Source: Glandiceps talaboti (taxonomy: Eukaryota > Hemichordata > Enteropneusta > Spengelidae). From it: a stretch of 27,500 nucleotides of DNA. The stretch spans positions 9,816,540 to 9,844,039 of the forward strand of contig NC_135569.1 of assembly GCF_964340395.1 (NCBI RefSeq), read 5' to 3'. Of this stretch, positions 1 through 23,158 are shown in pieces (position 1 is the stretch's first letter; every line of letters starts with the position of its first letter). A model generated the notes under the pieces. The model searched no databases. It saw only the letters and a program-made list of their open reading frames with translations, and was not told the origin of the DNA. Both the position numbers and the translations under genes were made by a program.

Positions 1-12700
<12,700 letters not shown>

Positions 12701-13133
12701 AAAGATGACGTAAGCTTTTCAGAGACACATTACGCCTGTCTGTTTAATGTTGTCAGCTACACGAATATCAAATCAAGTGCCTGTTTGTGACGACACATCC
12801 GGATCCATCATTTGTATATTTTTGGAATATTTTTGGTGCATGTTTCACAAAAGACTGTGAAGAGAGCTTTAACTGGAGTCGTGCATTGTTACCCCTGCAA
12901 TTACTGTGATGTGATGTACCTTGAGACGGCCAAAGTATAGGTAGACTATGAATGATAGGCGCACAAAAGCAAGAACCAGGTTTCTGCAGATGAAGGGACC
13001 TCTTCATTTTTGGATTTATTGTTCGTAAAGTGCATACTGAAAGTGATGGACAATACACAAGTATGGAATGTACTCGATTGGAGTACATAAGTTTGATTTT
13101 AATCTCATTTAATTTGTATGTTAACTATGTATT

Positions 13134-13224
13134 TGTCTGTCTATCGATCAGTCTGTCCGTCTGTCTGTCTGTCTGTCTATCTGTCTGTCTGTCTGTCTGT
13201 CTGTTTGTGTGTTTTTCTCTCTCT
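13134..13224. repeat. (CTGT)n microsatellite
   Basis: CTGT array with single-base variants, inside the presumed Gs-alpha 3' UTR. Confidence 0.93.
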
Positions 13225-13530
13225 GTGTATGTGCACGTGTAAATGTCTGTGTATCTATCTGTTTTAACGACACATTTATAATACGATGTTCCTTTTACAT
13301 GAACGGAACCACTTTCGAAACTTTGCCGCGCAAACAAAACACGTTTTGGTTTCGTATGCACATGCACATGTTTATTTTGTACATATATATATCCAGTAAT
13401 TTGGGCATGCGCAGTACAAGAAGATAGGTATTTTTCTCAATTCCCTTTTCTGTTAATCAAAATCTGATTGGTTCAAAGCTATGCATCATAATAGTCACTT
13501 GTTCTCTGTTATGTTTCGTAGACATGTATG

Positions 13531-13572
13531 AATAAATGTATTGACCTTTGAACTTGCCATTCAGAAAATAAA
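13531..13572 (+). promoter_or_regulatory. Candidate poly(A) signals of the Gs-alpha gene
   Basis: AATAAA at 13531-13536 and 13567-13572 are the first canonical hexamers I see after the stop at 12700, implying a 3' UTR of roughly 850 bases that includes a (CTGT)n tract. Not proven. Confidence 0.4.
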
Positions 13573-13668
13573 ATATCATTTACCAACATATATGGTTCAA
13601 CAGGATTCACAATGTTTAGACAGTGTTGTATCAGGACACACATATAAATACTCACGCACGTACTTACG

Positions 13669-13746
13669 CACATACATACATACATACATACATACATACA
13701 TACATACATACATACATACATACATACATACATACATACATACATA
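13669..13746. repeat. (CATA)n microsatellite
   Basis: About 78 bases of CATA/TACA repeat in the spacer after the Gs-alpha gene. Confidence 0.96.
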
Positions 13747-13880
13747 GAAATGCATATGGAACTTGTGAGACAGTCCGAATAAATAGATGTAAAATCCGAC
13801 GTTTCGAATAAAAATTCTTTATCAAGATATTTATAGACAAGCTTTAAACAGGTAAATACCTTAATATATCTGAATGTCAA

Positions 13881-14144
13881 TACATACACGCACATACACA
13901 CACACACGCACACGCATACGCACGCACGCACACACACACACACATACATACATACATACATACATACATACATACATACATACATACACACACACATACA
14001 TACATACATACATACATACATACACACACACACATACATACATACATACATACATACACATACATACATACATACATACATACATACATACATACATACA
14101 CACATACATTCACACATGCATACATACATACATACATACATACA

Positions 14145-14178
<34 letters not shown>

Positions 14179-14260
14179 CATACATACATACATATACATA
14201 CATACATACATGCAAACATACATACATACATACATACATACATACATACATACATGTACA
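13881..14260. repeat. Compound (CATA)n/(CA)n array
   Basis: About 380 bases of CATA blocks separated by short CA runs. Long open frames on both strands (Met-Tyr-Val-Cys or His-Thr-Tyr-Ile repeats) are translations of the repeat, not proteins. Confidence 0.97.
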
Positions 14261-15283
14261 CATTAAAGCAAAGGTCGATTCTCAATATGAACGAACTATT
14301 CCTATCGGTAAGATTGAAATTGAAATGATTTGACATTCTCCAATGTGTTGATATGTTGACGAACATGCCTGTAATCCAATTCTGTGTATGGCTGATATTC
14401 TATTCTTAGACTATTAATAACAAGCCGTTCAAAATTATTAAAATATAAATTAAATTATCGAAATTTAGGTCTGCAATATCGATCAATATTTACAAATTAA
14501 TACACAATTTTGAAATTCAATACATACTTTGAAATGTAGTACAAATAAGTTTTTATGGTTTCAGGTCGAAAAAGTTAATTCGTTATTGACATATTTGATT
14601 TTGTTCCCCTTACAATATACAATTCAATCACGCAAAGTAAAACACACTTGAAAAAACACCGACTTAGGGCGACTAATGCATTAAAACGTGACAGTTATTA
14701 CTTGTGATCACGCGAAATGTCAAATGAGTGCTGATTGATAGTATAGCCTGTATCAACATGTTTCACTTTCGATAGAAAGCAAATACCATAATGACTAATG
14801 TTAATTGATTTTGTGACAATGTTTGTAGCAATACCACACACAACAAAAAACGTTCACCCTGTGACAAAATGATTTAAAGTGTACATTTATACTTGATGCA
14901 TTTACTCGTGTTCTTGATTGTTGTAGTTCTATAAGTTATAGAAATTTGGACTTTGATTACTTTGTAATCACAATGAAATATCCCGAGGTTGAACACATAA
15001 ATGTAAGTAAACACTGCAGGCCTAAGCATGCAAGTTTTAAAACCCTTTTAATGTATCATATGAAAAGAAACCCGTGCGGAAGTAATACAATAAGTATATC
15101 ATAATAGTTAAGGTAAATATAACTAAAAACTGCCTCGTCAGGCCTGTTTGACAAATTGAGTTTCATTTTAATGGTATACAGCTAACAAACAAGTCAATCA
15201 AATTTACCGTTATATCTTCATCGTCACTTGATGCTGGCTGTGTCATATATATATGAAGAGCATCTTTACTGTGACTTTGTAAA
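14261..15283. other. Spacer upstream of the receptor gene, no feature seen
   Basis: AT-rich, non-repetitive DNA between the CATA array and the receptor start. It should contain the receptor promoter and any 5' UTR exon. A TATATATAT tract at about 15245 lies only some 38 bases before the ATG and is weak as a TATA box. I see no coding exon here. Confidence 0.5.
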
Positions 15284-17213
15284 ATGTTCACGATTAACAG
15301 TAACATGTTAAACAGTGGTAGTCGTCGTTCATGGTATTTAGCATTCGCTGCTATACTAGGAATTATCGTCCTTATACGTTTAACTAACTTGATGATGGAC
15401 TGGTATGTCATCCCTGCTGCAACCGTTGATGAATTGAAAAAGACGGATTCAGGAATTGATTTTTTGATTGAAAGACAAATTGGCAAGAACGATATGCAGT
15501 GGTCTCTCGATGAACCAGACAGAACATGGATTTGGGATGACACAGACGACGAAAAGTGGTTTCAAGACTATTCTGGCGACAAGGAATGGTTTTTAAATGT
15601 CGCTGATGACGAAATGTTGTTTCAAACTGAACATGGAGACGATAAATGGTTTCCAGATGACGCAGACGACGAAAAGTGGTTTCAGGACTATTCTGACGAG
15701 AAAAAATGGCCATGGTATTTAGATAATCCAGGACCGCAAAACGACGAAAATATGTTACACAATGAACCTGAGGACGAGAGATGGGTTTTAGATGACGCAG
15801 ACGACGAGAAGTGGTTTCTAAGAGAACCAGGCAACGAAAAGGTTTATTTAGGCGAATCTGACGATCAATGGCTTCTCAACGAACCAATAATTGAAACTCA
15901 ATTTTTTGATAAACAAATCTATGACAAGTGGTTTTTAGATAAACCGGACGACAAAAACGTGTTGGGGAATGATCCAGAAATTGGCGATTGGCTTTTGACG
16001 GCGCCTTTGGATAAGCAAGGAGAGTCGCTCGAATTGGCTGAATCTTTTGACGACAATTTTCCAGTTCCAAAAATTAGGAACGAACGAGATCTTTCTGAGG
16101 CTTTGCCGACATTTAGTATAGACAGTGACGTAATTCCAGCACCAACTACTATTTTACCGTTGGACTTAGCAGATACTACAAGCAGCGCTGGAACAACCCT
16201 TCCCCCCGATTGGTCAATTAATGTTGTTGAAGATATCACTACACCTTCTACCGAAGAGCTGTTAACGTTATCACGTTTGCATAACGTACAAGTAACAACC
16301 TCGTTTAGGCTTTTACCAGAAAACATACCCCGCGTACCTAACGTCGACATCTCACCTGAAGGACAAATTCCAATTTTCACGACAAAAGAATTTGTTGGTG
16401 GTACAGTACCAACTGAGTTACCGCAGCAAGACTCATCATTTGTTACTAATCAGGATATTGGTGATATGGCTGGAGCAGCTCCACCAAACATGTCGCCCCT
16501 CTTTCCACAGATACAACATATGGATTGCAACAACTCTATTAATCTTATACCAAGGATGGGATACCTAGTACCTGAATGTACCGACTGGCTGACACAACAG
16601 TCCATGGAGAGTTGCCATCAAAATGATAATTTATGCAACACTGATGTCTTCGATCGTATGTGTAGATGTGATGAAAGCTGTCTGGTGTACGGCGACTGTT
16701 GTCATGACTATGCGGAAAGTTGTCTCGGTTTGGAAGAAAGCAGCTTCTCAAAACAACCAAATGACCCAGCTACAGAAACAGCCCACCAAGGACGGCTTAC
16801 AAATGTATCTGATGATTATACCATTACTGATGGTGGTATGGTTATCGGGGACGATAAAAATATATTTGATATGCCTGAAGAAGCATTATTCACAAACTCA
16901 TCTGATGATGTCGGTTTTGATTCACCAGCTTCAGTCACAGAAATGGCAACAACAAACGACTGTACACCCGACTATGAAGTTTTACCGACAGGTACACCTT
17001 ATGATTGGCGATCACTTCGTGTCAATAGCAGTATTAACTATACTCTAATGGACGATACAACGCTGTCAGTCTTTGCTGACTACGGCTCAAAATGGGCACA
17101 GTGGCAGTGTGTGCAGTTAGAAAAGAATAAGTACCCCATGCAAATAATTGGAAAATGTCCGAACAATTGGGAAGATAACGATGTTAAGGAACAGTGTGAG
17201 AACAATGATGAAA
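15284..17213 (+). CDS. Receptor exon 1: hydrophobic leader, decapeptide repeats, SMB domain
   Basis: Codes 643 residues plus one base. The leader [19 protein letters not shown] follows Arg-Arg and could be a signal peptide or an uncleaved signal anchor. The frame happens to stay open to 17461 through the intronic repeat, but the GTAAGA donor at 17214 and the in-phase exon 2 end it here. The final segment (DCTPDYEVL, a YDWRSLRVN stretch, CVQLEKN, CPNNW) leads into the exon 2 cysteine-rich domain. Confidence 0.85.
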
Positions 17214-20200
17214 GTAAGAGATATCAAATTATTCATAATGTATGTATGTATGTATGTATGTATGTATGTATGTATGTATGTATGTATGTATGTATGTGTG
17301 TGTGTGTGTGTGCGTGTGCGTGTGCGTGTGCGTGTTCGTGTGCGCGCGTGCGTGCAGGCGGGCGGGTGGGTGGGTGGGCGGGCGGGTGGGTGGATGGATG
17401 GATGGATGGATGGGTGGATGGATGGATGGATGGATGGATGGGTGGGTGGATAGATGGATGATTATGATAACTCGAAATCCATGTGTAATAGTTGACAGAT
17501 ACTTGATTATGATTAATGAAATTTCAGAAATCAATCAAAACATTGGCACACACTGCAATTGGTTGATAAAATAATTATGAAAGTTAGTAGAGGACCGTCA
17601 TAGAAGTCTTGAAGTTTGACTGAATATTTTAGACAAAAACATTTCCTGTTAGAATGACTTTACTCTTAGAAGAGTTGTATCTTAGTAATTATTATATTAA
17701 GAAAAAAAACATTTATTTTGGGGTTTTAGGTTATGGAAATTAGTGCGAGATTACTACTTCTAGTGTTATGGTTTTAGTCAAACAGTTGAATCAGATTCTG
17801 TATATTATGAAAGTGTTCATTTTGGCGCACAAAATAATTTGCGAAAAGATAACATTTTTACTTTTTGGCTCCATTTTAATTTGGTGGAAAATAGTTTTTA
17901 ACTATTGCATCAAAACCACATCACAGTGTGAATAAATGTATTGATTTTATTCAGAATTTACTGGTGACAGTGATTTCGTTTTCACACTGATTGATTTTGG
18001 CGCATAACTTGTTTCAGCTAAATAGATGAAAATTAGTATATAGCCAAAATAATACCTTGTTGACGAGAGAGAGTTCTGTGTACAAATTCTAAAAATATTT
18101 CTCTCTTTACCTACATCTCACAGCTTCCATGGCAACGTTGTTACTCAATACACCTGTTACGACAGCAGACAATATCACCTTCAGCAATACGTATTGTGCC
18201 GAATGCAATGGCTACGTCAAGGAAGACATGACATTTTGGCGGGTAGAGTTCGACTGTAAGGGGATAGACATACAGTCTACGGTTCAATTTGCACAAATAA
18301 TGGATCTTATATCTGACGGTACTAAGGAATGTGACATCTTTTATCGTCCTCCAAGCGTTGGCGTTGAAGTTCGAAATTGTCTTAAGGCCCGTGACACATG
18401 TGACGGATCACTGTTCGGCGAAGACGATGACGTTGCTAAGAGAGAGTTGCAATATAGTTGCCATAGTTACATGTCAATAGTCAACTATGATGGAATTTCA
18501 TACAAAAATGCCCACTGTGCCATTTGCAATGGAGTCCATCCCAGCTGGTTATCATGTGGTTCTCAACCGTTTGCTGAGATTGGCGACCCCCGCGAGGAAG
18601 GTGTAGCTGGCCCGGTATTACCTGGTGATGGTGACATGACAATGCCCTCATTTTCAATTCTTCTCGATTTTAACCCTGATGGCAGTAGTAGCGTTACTTC
18701 AGACAATGGGTTCATGATGGATGGCAGTGAAGGCCAATGTAGTGATGGCGCAGTTTATGACTTTCTTCTCGGTAAATGCCGCGAGATCATCGGAAAGCGT
18801 AAGACTGATCAAAACTCCGAGAAACGCTACAAAAAGGGCCTAAAAATAGATCTCCAGTTCAAAATCATGAATGCAAGTGACTTGTTCTATTTTCAAAGAA
18901 TGGATGACGACACATTTATTTCTGCACTTGCAATAGCATTTAATCTTAGTGAAGAAGTAATTGTCAACACAAGCAGAATTTTCCACCAGACGAATGCGCC
19001 AATCAGCACATCTGTCTCAACACTACAGGCATCTTTCCATGTGATGTCAGAACATATCACTTTTAACGCGCTTGGTAAAACTGCTAATTCAGTGTTTGCT
19101 TTAGGGGTCATCCAGTTTCAAACTGAACATTTAGAAATTCTACAAATCAATATTGAGGAAATTCCTCTGTATGATTCACTCTTTTGTGAAACGCCGCTGC
19201 AAGCACTCGAGAAGAATGAATACGATATCGTTCAGCGCAACAACAACGGTACTGTTGTCGACGACGTTGTAGATTTAGCCAGAAATTATACGTTCAAAGA
19301 GAAAGAGTTCCTGAAGAAGAACACTTGGTCAGCAGAAAACGTGCATAATGCCGAGGGATTGTCGGTGAAAGTTTGCACAGACCTTGTACTTCATAAGAAA
19401 TTGGTGTGTGAAAAAAACGAAGCGATTTTGAAGCTGAATGACAGCGCCCTCATTGTGCTGAATGACACTGCATATGTATTGTCCGGTGATGTTATGCGAG
19501 CTGTGAGTAAATACTGGAGAGATGTACTTGATAACTCTACCTATGTATGTGTTGGTATTTTAAACCCGACTGTGTCGCTCCTCGATGAGTTGATGGGTTA
19601 TCTAACATTAATAGGACTTTCTTGTTCACTCACTGCTCTTCTGGTCACCATAGCAACATATCTCATTTTCAAAACTCTGAGAACAATTCCTGGTATGTGT
19701 ATTATGAACCTCAGTATCGTGTTGTTTCTGGCGCAGCTACTTTTTCTGACAACAATGAGCCGGACAGATCTTCCTCGATTTTGCTCAGTTTTTGCAGCTA
19801 TCTCACACTACATGTGGTTGGCATCATTTTTCTGGACCAACGTCATCGCGTACGATCTGACCAAAACATTTGGTGACAAGATTCGAATCCTTTCAGAAGG
19901 CCAGAAAAAAATAGCCTTCCTAAAATACTGTTGTTATGCGTTTGGTTCACCTGCTTTGATCGTCTGCGTTTGTTTGTTACTAGACCATTTAGGGGGACAG
20001 AACTTGAAAATTGGCTACGGTGCGGGGTCAAGTTGCTGGATAGCAAACATACTTGCACTTGCGATTGTTTTCGCGGCACCTCTGGGTTTAGTCATGGTTG
20101 TCAACATATCCCTTTTTGTCCACCTTGTTGTTGTCTTTCGCAAGCTTGCTCTAAATTCCCGCCGTGCGATGGAAAATTCCAAGTCCAAAGATTCGTGGAG

Positions 20201-20690
20201 TAAAAACCAGGTAGCCTTATGTGTGAAAATGTCCACACTAATGGGTTTCACATGGGCGTTTGGGTTGTTTGCAGCATTAGTTGATAACAACTTTGCCTGG
20301 GTCTTTTTTGTTCTGCTGAACCCGTGGCAAGGTGTGTATATTTTCGTTGCATTCATCGCCAACAAACGAATATGGAATATGTACCTGAAAAAAGTAGGGA
20401 TTCGGTCGAGCACTGGTAACAGGAGGAGTGACACTGAAAGCAAAAGCCAAGTTACAACTACGTCCACTGTCAGTTCAAAGTATAAAACTGATTCGAATGG
20501 TCGAGAGTCGAGTGCCACCGAACAGAATCACGAGAGAAGTACTAACATTCAATCGAAACTATGTGAAAAGCTGGACGCCAAAGGAGTTGGGTCATTTAAG
20601 TGTGTGGTTGATAAAGTCAACAAGAAAGTAGTTCTCCATTTGCCGCCAAATTGGATTTTAGTTGGAAAAGATCCCCACGAAACAAATTAG
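15284..20690 (+). CDS. Methuselah/adhesion-like GPCR with somatomedin B domain (2 exons)
   Basis: Predicted orphan seven-pass receptor of 1498 residues: exon 1 15284-17213, exon 2 18124-20690. The donor A|GTAAGA and acceptor CTCACAG|CT join in phase (codon ACT). Order: hydrophobic segment about 17-38 after Arg-Arg; acidic/Trp decapeptide repeats 73-245; Thr/Pro-rich linker; somatomedin B domain 441-480 with eight cysteines; Cys-rich segment 563-643; in exon 2, paired YCAECNG and HCAICNG motifs; a Ser/acidic linker; a juxtamembrane region; seven helices (about 1134-1390); Ser/Thr-rich tail. [28 protein letters not shown] and the TM3/ECL2 cysteines (1197, 1281) are typical of invertebrate Mth-like class-B-type receptors. 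No GPS cleavage motif (Cys-Cys-HL[ST] pattern) is visible before TM1. The start at 15284 has an A at -3; Met8 (15305) is an alternative. Ligand and coupling are unknown. Confidence 0.85.
15500..16018 (+). repeat. Coding decapeptide tandem repeat (30-bp unit, about 17 units)
   Basis: Residues 73-245. Consensus W-[FL]-[LQ]-x-[DE]-x-[DP]-D-[DE]-K. Trp falls at 82, 92, 102, 122, 132, 142, 167, 177, 196, 216 and 236, with Leu, Met, Val or Gln at most of the missing register positions. Spacing is 10 except one 15-residue and a few 9-residue units. Units at 85-102 and 125-142 are nearly identical also in DNA, so a 120-bp higher-order duplication is visible. Not matched to any domain I know. Confidence 0.9.
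16604..16723 (+). other. Somatomedin B (SMB) domain
   Basis: Receptor residues 441-480. Eight Cys at 444, 451, 460, 462, 466, 472, 473 and 480, with the diagnostic CRCDESC and DCCHDY core of vitronectin-type SMB domains, a disulphide knot used for extracellular protein binding. Confidence 0.92.
17237..17462. repeat. (TATG)n-(TG)n-(GGGT/GGAT)n array in receptor intron
   Basis: Begins 23 bases inside the 910-base receptor intron (17214-18123). TATG, then TG/CGTG, then GGGC/GGGT and GGAT blocks. It contains no stop in the exon 1 frame until 17459-17461. Confidence 0.96.
18124..20690 (+). CDS. Receptor exon 2: Cys-rich ectodomain and 7TM core
   Basis: Acceptor TACATCTCACAG. Two leading codons (T,S), then an open frame of 853 codons. 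Counting from the ATG at 18129: cysteine-rich ectodomain 1-145, acidic/Gly linker to about 200, a second extracellular region to about 485, helices about 489-514, 523-541, 553-577, 599-618, 637-668, 696-718 and 722-745 (bases about 19593-20363), then a tail of about 108 residues rich in Ser/Thr. Intracellular loop 3 ([18 protein letters not shown]) is basic. All seven helices come from one exon. Confidence 0.9.
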
Positions 20691-20779
20691 GGTATATCTT
20701 AAGCAGCTTATCGAATCCTTTGCAAATGAAGCAATACAGATTCACTAGATGATGAATTAACTTTCATTTTCGAATGTCC

Positions 20780-20996
20780 AATAGGGAACTTGCAATCCAG
20801 ACTGAGCATGCTCAGACGCAAAGGACTATGGGATTATCTGTGGTTATCGTAATACCTAATCTGGGGCTACCAATAAAAAAATCTCCCACAATTGTCATTC
20901 GTAACAGTATTGTTTACAATACCTATTCATGAGTATTTTATTACCACATTTCCCATGATGCAACATTCAACATGGCGGGTTTACAAGTTCCCTATT
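20780..20996 (-). mobile_element. MITE-like element, copy 3 (inverted)
   Basis: About 217 bp, reverse orientation relative to copies 1 and 2, shortened in the middle, 90 bases after the receptor stop codon. It has the clearest terminal inverted repeats: AATAGGGAACTTGCAATCC at the left and GGGTTTACAAGTTCCCTATT at the right. It contains the first AATAAA downstream of the receptor gene. Confidence 0.85.
20872..20877 (+). promoter_or_regulatory. Candidate poly(A) signal inside MITE copy 3
   Basis: AATAAA 182 bases after the receptor stop. It is the first canonical hexamer downstream; the next is at 21391-21396. Confidence 0.4.
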
Positions 20997-21670
20997 CATA
21001 ACTTCAACGTTGATGTTGTAAGTATTAGACGAATAAGGGGTTCAAATTCATTAAACTAATGAGTTTTTTTCATTGGAATTAAGAAAGAATACCCTGCACT
21101 AAGTCGTTTTTAATTGCTGTTTTTTCGGAGATCGATGGTATATTGGATCAGTGAGTTATATGTTTTCCCTAGTATATACTCACATAAAATTTCACTTTAC
21201 ACGAAAGACTGTGATATTCCGTCACAAGATGGCGCAATGGCCATGTCGACAAAAAAAATCGTATCCGTAAGGTATGTTGTTGATAAATGGCATTTATTTA
21301 TAAATTTTCATATTTGTTATATCATATAAGGATTTTTAGAGGTTTTTATTTCCCTCCATTTCAAAGTTAAAACGTAACGGAGGAATTCAAAATAAACAAA
21401 ATTTTGATGAATCAATATGTCAGATCAATATACAACTCAAATTGTAAGTGAATAGAATTTATAGATATTATGTTGATGACCAGCTTCATAAAATGTTAAA
21501 TGTCCATTGTACGTTTAGTCTCACATACAATTTATTAGTCGAATAAATGTTATACATAATATTCTGGATCAATATTCATTTTCATATAGATCATTAACAT
21601 ACTGGGTATTCAAATATTAAAAATAAATATACGTTTTGATATCTTACCCGATAAAAAGGAAGATAAAAAC
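20997..21670. other. Intergenic, nothing recognised
   Basis: AT-rich unique-looking DNA after MITE copy 3. Contains AATAAA at 21391 (a possible alternative receptor poly(A) signal). Only short chance open frames. Confidence 0.5.
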
Positions 21671-21746
21671 TCACACGCGCGTACGCGCACACACACACAC
21701 ACGCGCGCGCACGCGCACACACACACACACACACAAATACACACAA
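21671..21746. repeat. (CA)n/(CG)n purine-pyrimidine alternating tract
   Basis: Mixed CACACA and CGCGCG blocks, a second Z-DNA-prone tract in the window. Confidence 0.93.
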
Positions 21747-21816
21747 CGCATAAAATTGTATTTTCTGCTCAAATAGTTCGTACATCATTTTATTATTATA
21801 TTATACTATATATTGT

Positions 21817-21971
21817 ACTATATATTATATTATATTATATTATATTATATTATATTATATCATATCATATCATATCATATCATATCACATTACATTACAT
21901 TACATTGCATTACATTACATCATATTATATTATATTATATTATATTATATTATATTATATTATATTATATC
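21817..21971. repeat. Pentanucleotide array (ATATT / CATAT / CATTA)
   Basis: Ordered blocks: (TATAT)n, then CATAT, then CATTA with one CATTG, then (TATAT)n again. All share a 5-base period, so one array has diversified internally. Confidence 0.95.
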
Positions 21972-22108
21972 ATTGATTCCCTTTGTATAATGAATTATTT
22001 CTTATATGTTATCAAGTAAGTAAGATTTTGAAATATTTATGTAATTTCATAATTCAATATATTAACAATTGTTAGATGTGAAATATATAGCTACTAATAA
22101 GATTTTGC

Positions 22109-22140
22109 TTCATCTCCCACTAGGTCTTCATCTCCCACTA
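22109..22140 (+). repeat. Short direct duplication
   Basis: CTTCATCTCCCACTAG occurs twice in tandem, separated by GT. Each copy looks like a splice acceptor, but no exon follows that I recognise. Confidence 0.8.
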
Positions 22141-22306
22141 GTTTTAGGTCTACAGTGAATTACATTTTTTTTAAAAAAAAACATGACGTTGATGGCACAC
22201 ACAATTTAAACTGAAAAATTGAAAAATTATCATTTTAGTCATGTCATCCTGGTAATTTTGACTTGTAGTGATGTTGATTCGTGTTCGTAGTTTGATACTT
22301 TGTAAA

Positions 22307-22692
22307 GCGAATTTCACAACACCATTCAATTTTCTTTTTGATACAACCACGCAGAAACAAATAAGAAACTGCATATGCCACACTTCAATTGCAAGATCGC
22401 ATTTTGCTACATTTTGTCTAATTGAAATAAACCCTTCAAATGTATTGCAACTCCATGCAGATATTCGGGCTCCAATGTTTTTCTTAGTATCAAACACTCG
22501 ATGAATGGCGCGTTTACAATATAAATTGTATTTTGCGGTGTCCATTTGATGTCTGCCATGTGTAGTTCATTTCACTTAGACAAAATGTAGAAAGAAACTG
22601 TACTCATTCAGTCTTACTATCTGAAAGTGTTTCTTATTGGTTTCTGCATGGTTTTATCAAACAGAAAAGCTGAATGGTGTTATGAAATTCGC
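22307..22692. mobile_element. Large imperfect inverted repeat (arms about 126-129 bases)
   Basis: Left arm 22307-22432, right arm 22564-22692, about 130 bases between. The outer 63-64 bases match at roughly 85% (GCGAATTTCA, ACACCATTCA, AATAAGAAAC shared after reverse complementing). A second matching block (CTACATTTTGTCTAA) lies at 22407-22432 and 22564-22590. The 37-38 base spacers between blocks are diverged but equal in length. No transposase or host gene is visible. Confidence 0.75.
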
Positions 22693-22926
22693 TGTAAAAA
22701 AATATTTATGATTGGCTCTTTGTGGCGATATTGTCGAATTCATATTGGCTATTATTAGACAGTTAGAACTCAGTGAATAAATTTAATCATTAAGACCTCC
22801 AATAAATTATAATTATGAGTGATTACAATGTACAATAAACATGACACCAGACACTCCTTAACATGGTCTTTATTCTATTACAAACCAATACAGATATCAT
22901 ACACGATGTCTGACAAAAGCTGTTTT

Positions 22927-23105
<179 letters not shown>

Positions 23106-23158
23106 CTTACTACCGGTACCTTCTCCTCTTGTCCCCACAGTCTATTGAAATTGTAAGT

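Noticed and set aside
12768-13088. 106-codon minus-strand open frame
   Set aside because: Lies opposite the presumed Gs-alpha 3' UTR and resembles no protein I know.
13509-14366. 285-codon minus-strand open frame
   Set aside because: It is mostly Met-Tyr-Val-Cys repeats, the translation of the CATA array; the non-repeat ends show no family resemblance.
15245-15254. TATATATAT as receptor TATA box
   Set aside because: Only about 38 bases before the ATG and embedded in AT-rich DNA; it would leave almost no 5' UTR.
15408-15713. 101-codon minus-strand open frame
   Set aside because: Antisense shadow of the 30-bp coding repeats; the sense frame has the clear periodic protein.
17214-17461. C-terminal extension of receptor exon 1 as the normal protein end
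   Set aside because: A consensus GTAAGA donor at 17214 joins in phase to the acceptor at 18123 and exon 2 continues the receptor; the extension is pure simple repeat.
19843-20518. Overlapping minus-strand frames of 78 and 167 codons and plus-strand frames in other phases
   Set aside because: Shadows of the receptor exon 2 coding sequence.
22171-22545. 124-codon minus-strand open frame
   Set aside because: It spans the left arm of the inverted repeat and unrelated flank; the right arm has a one-base length difference that breaks the same frame, so no coding constraint is evident.
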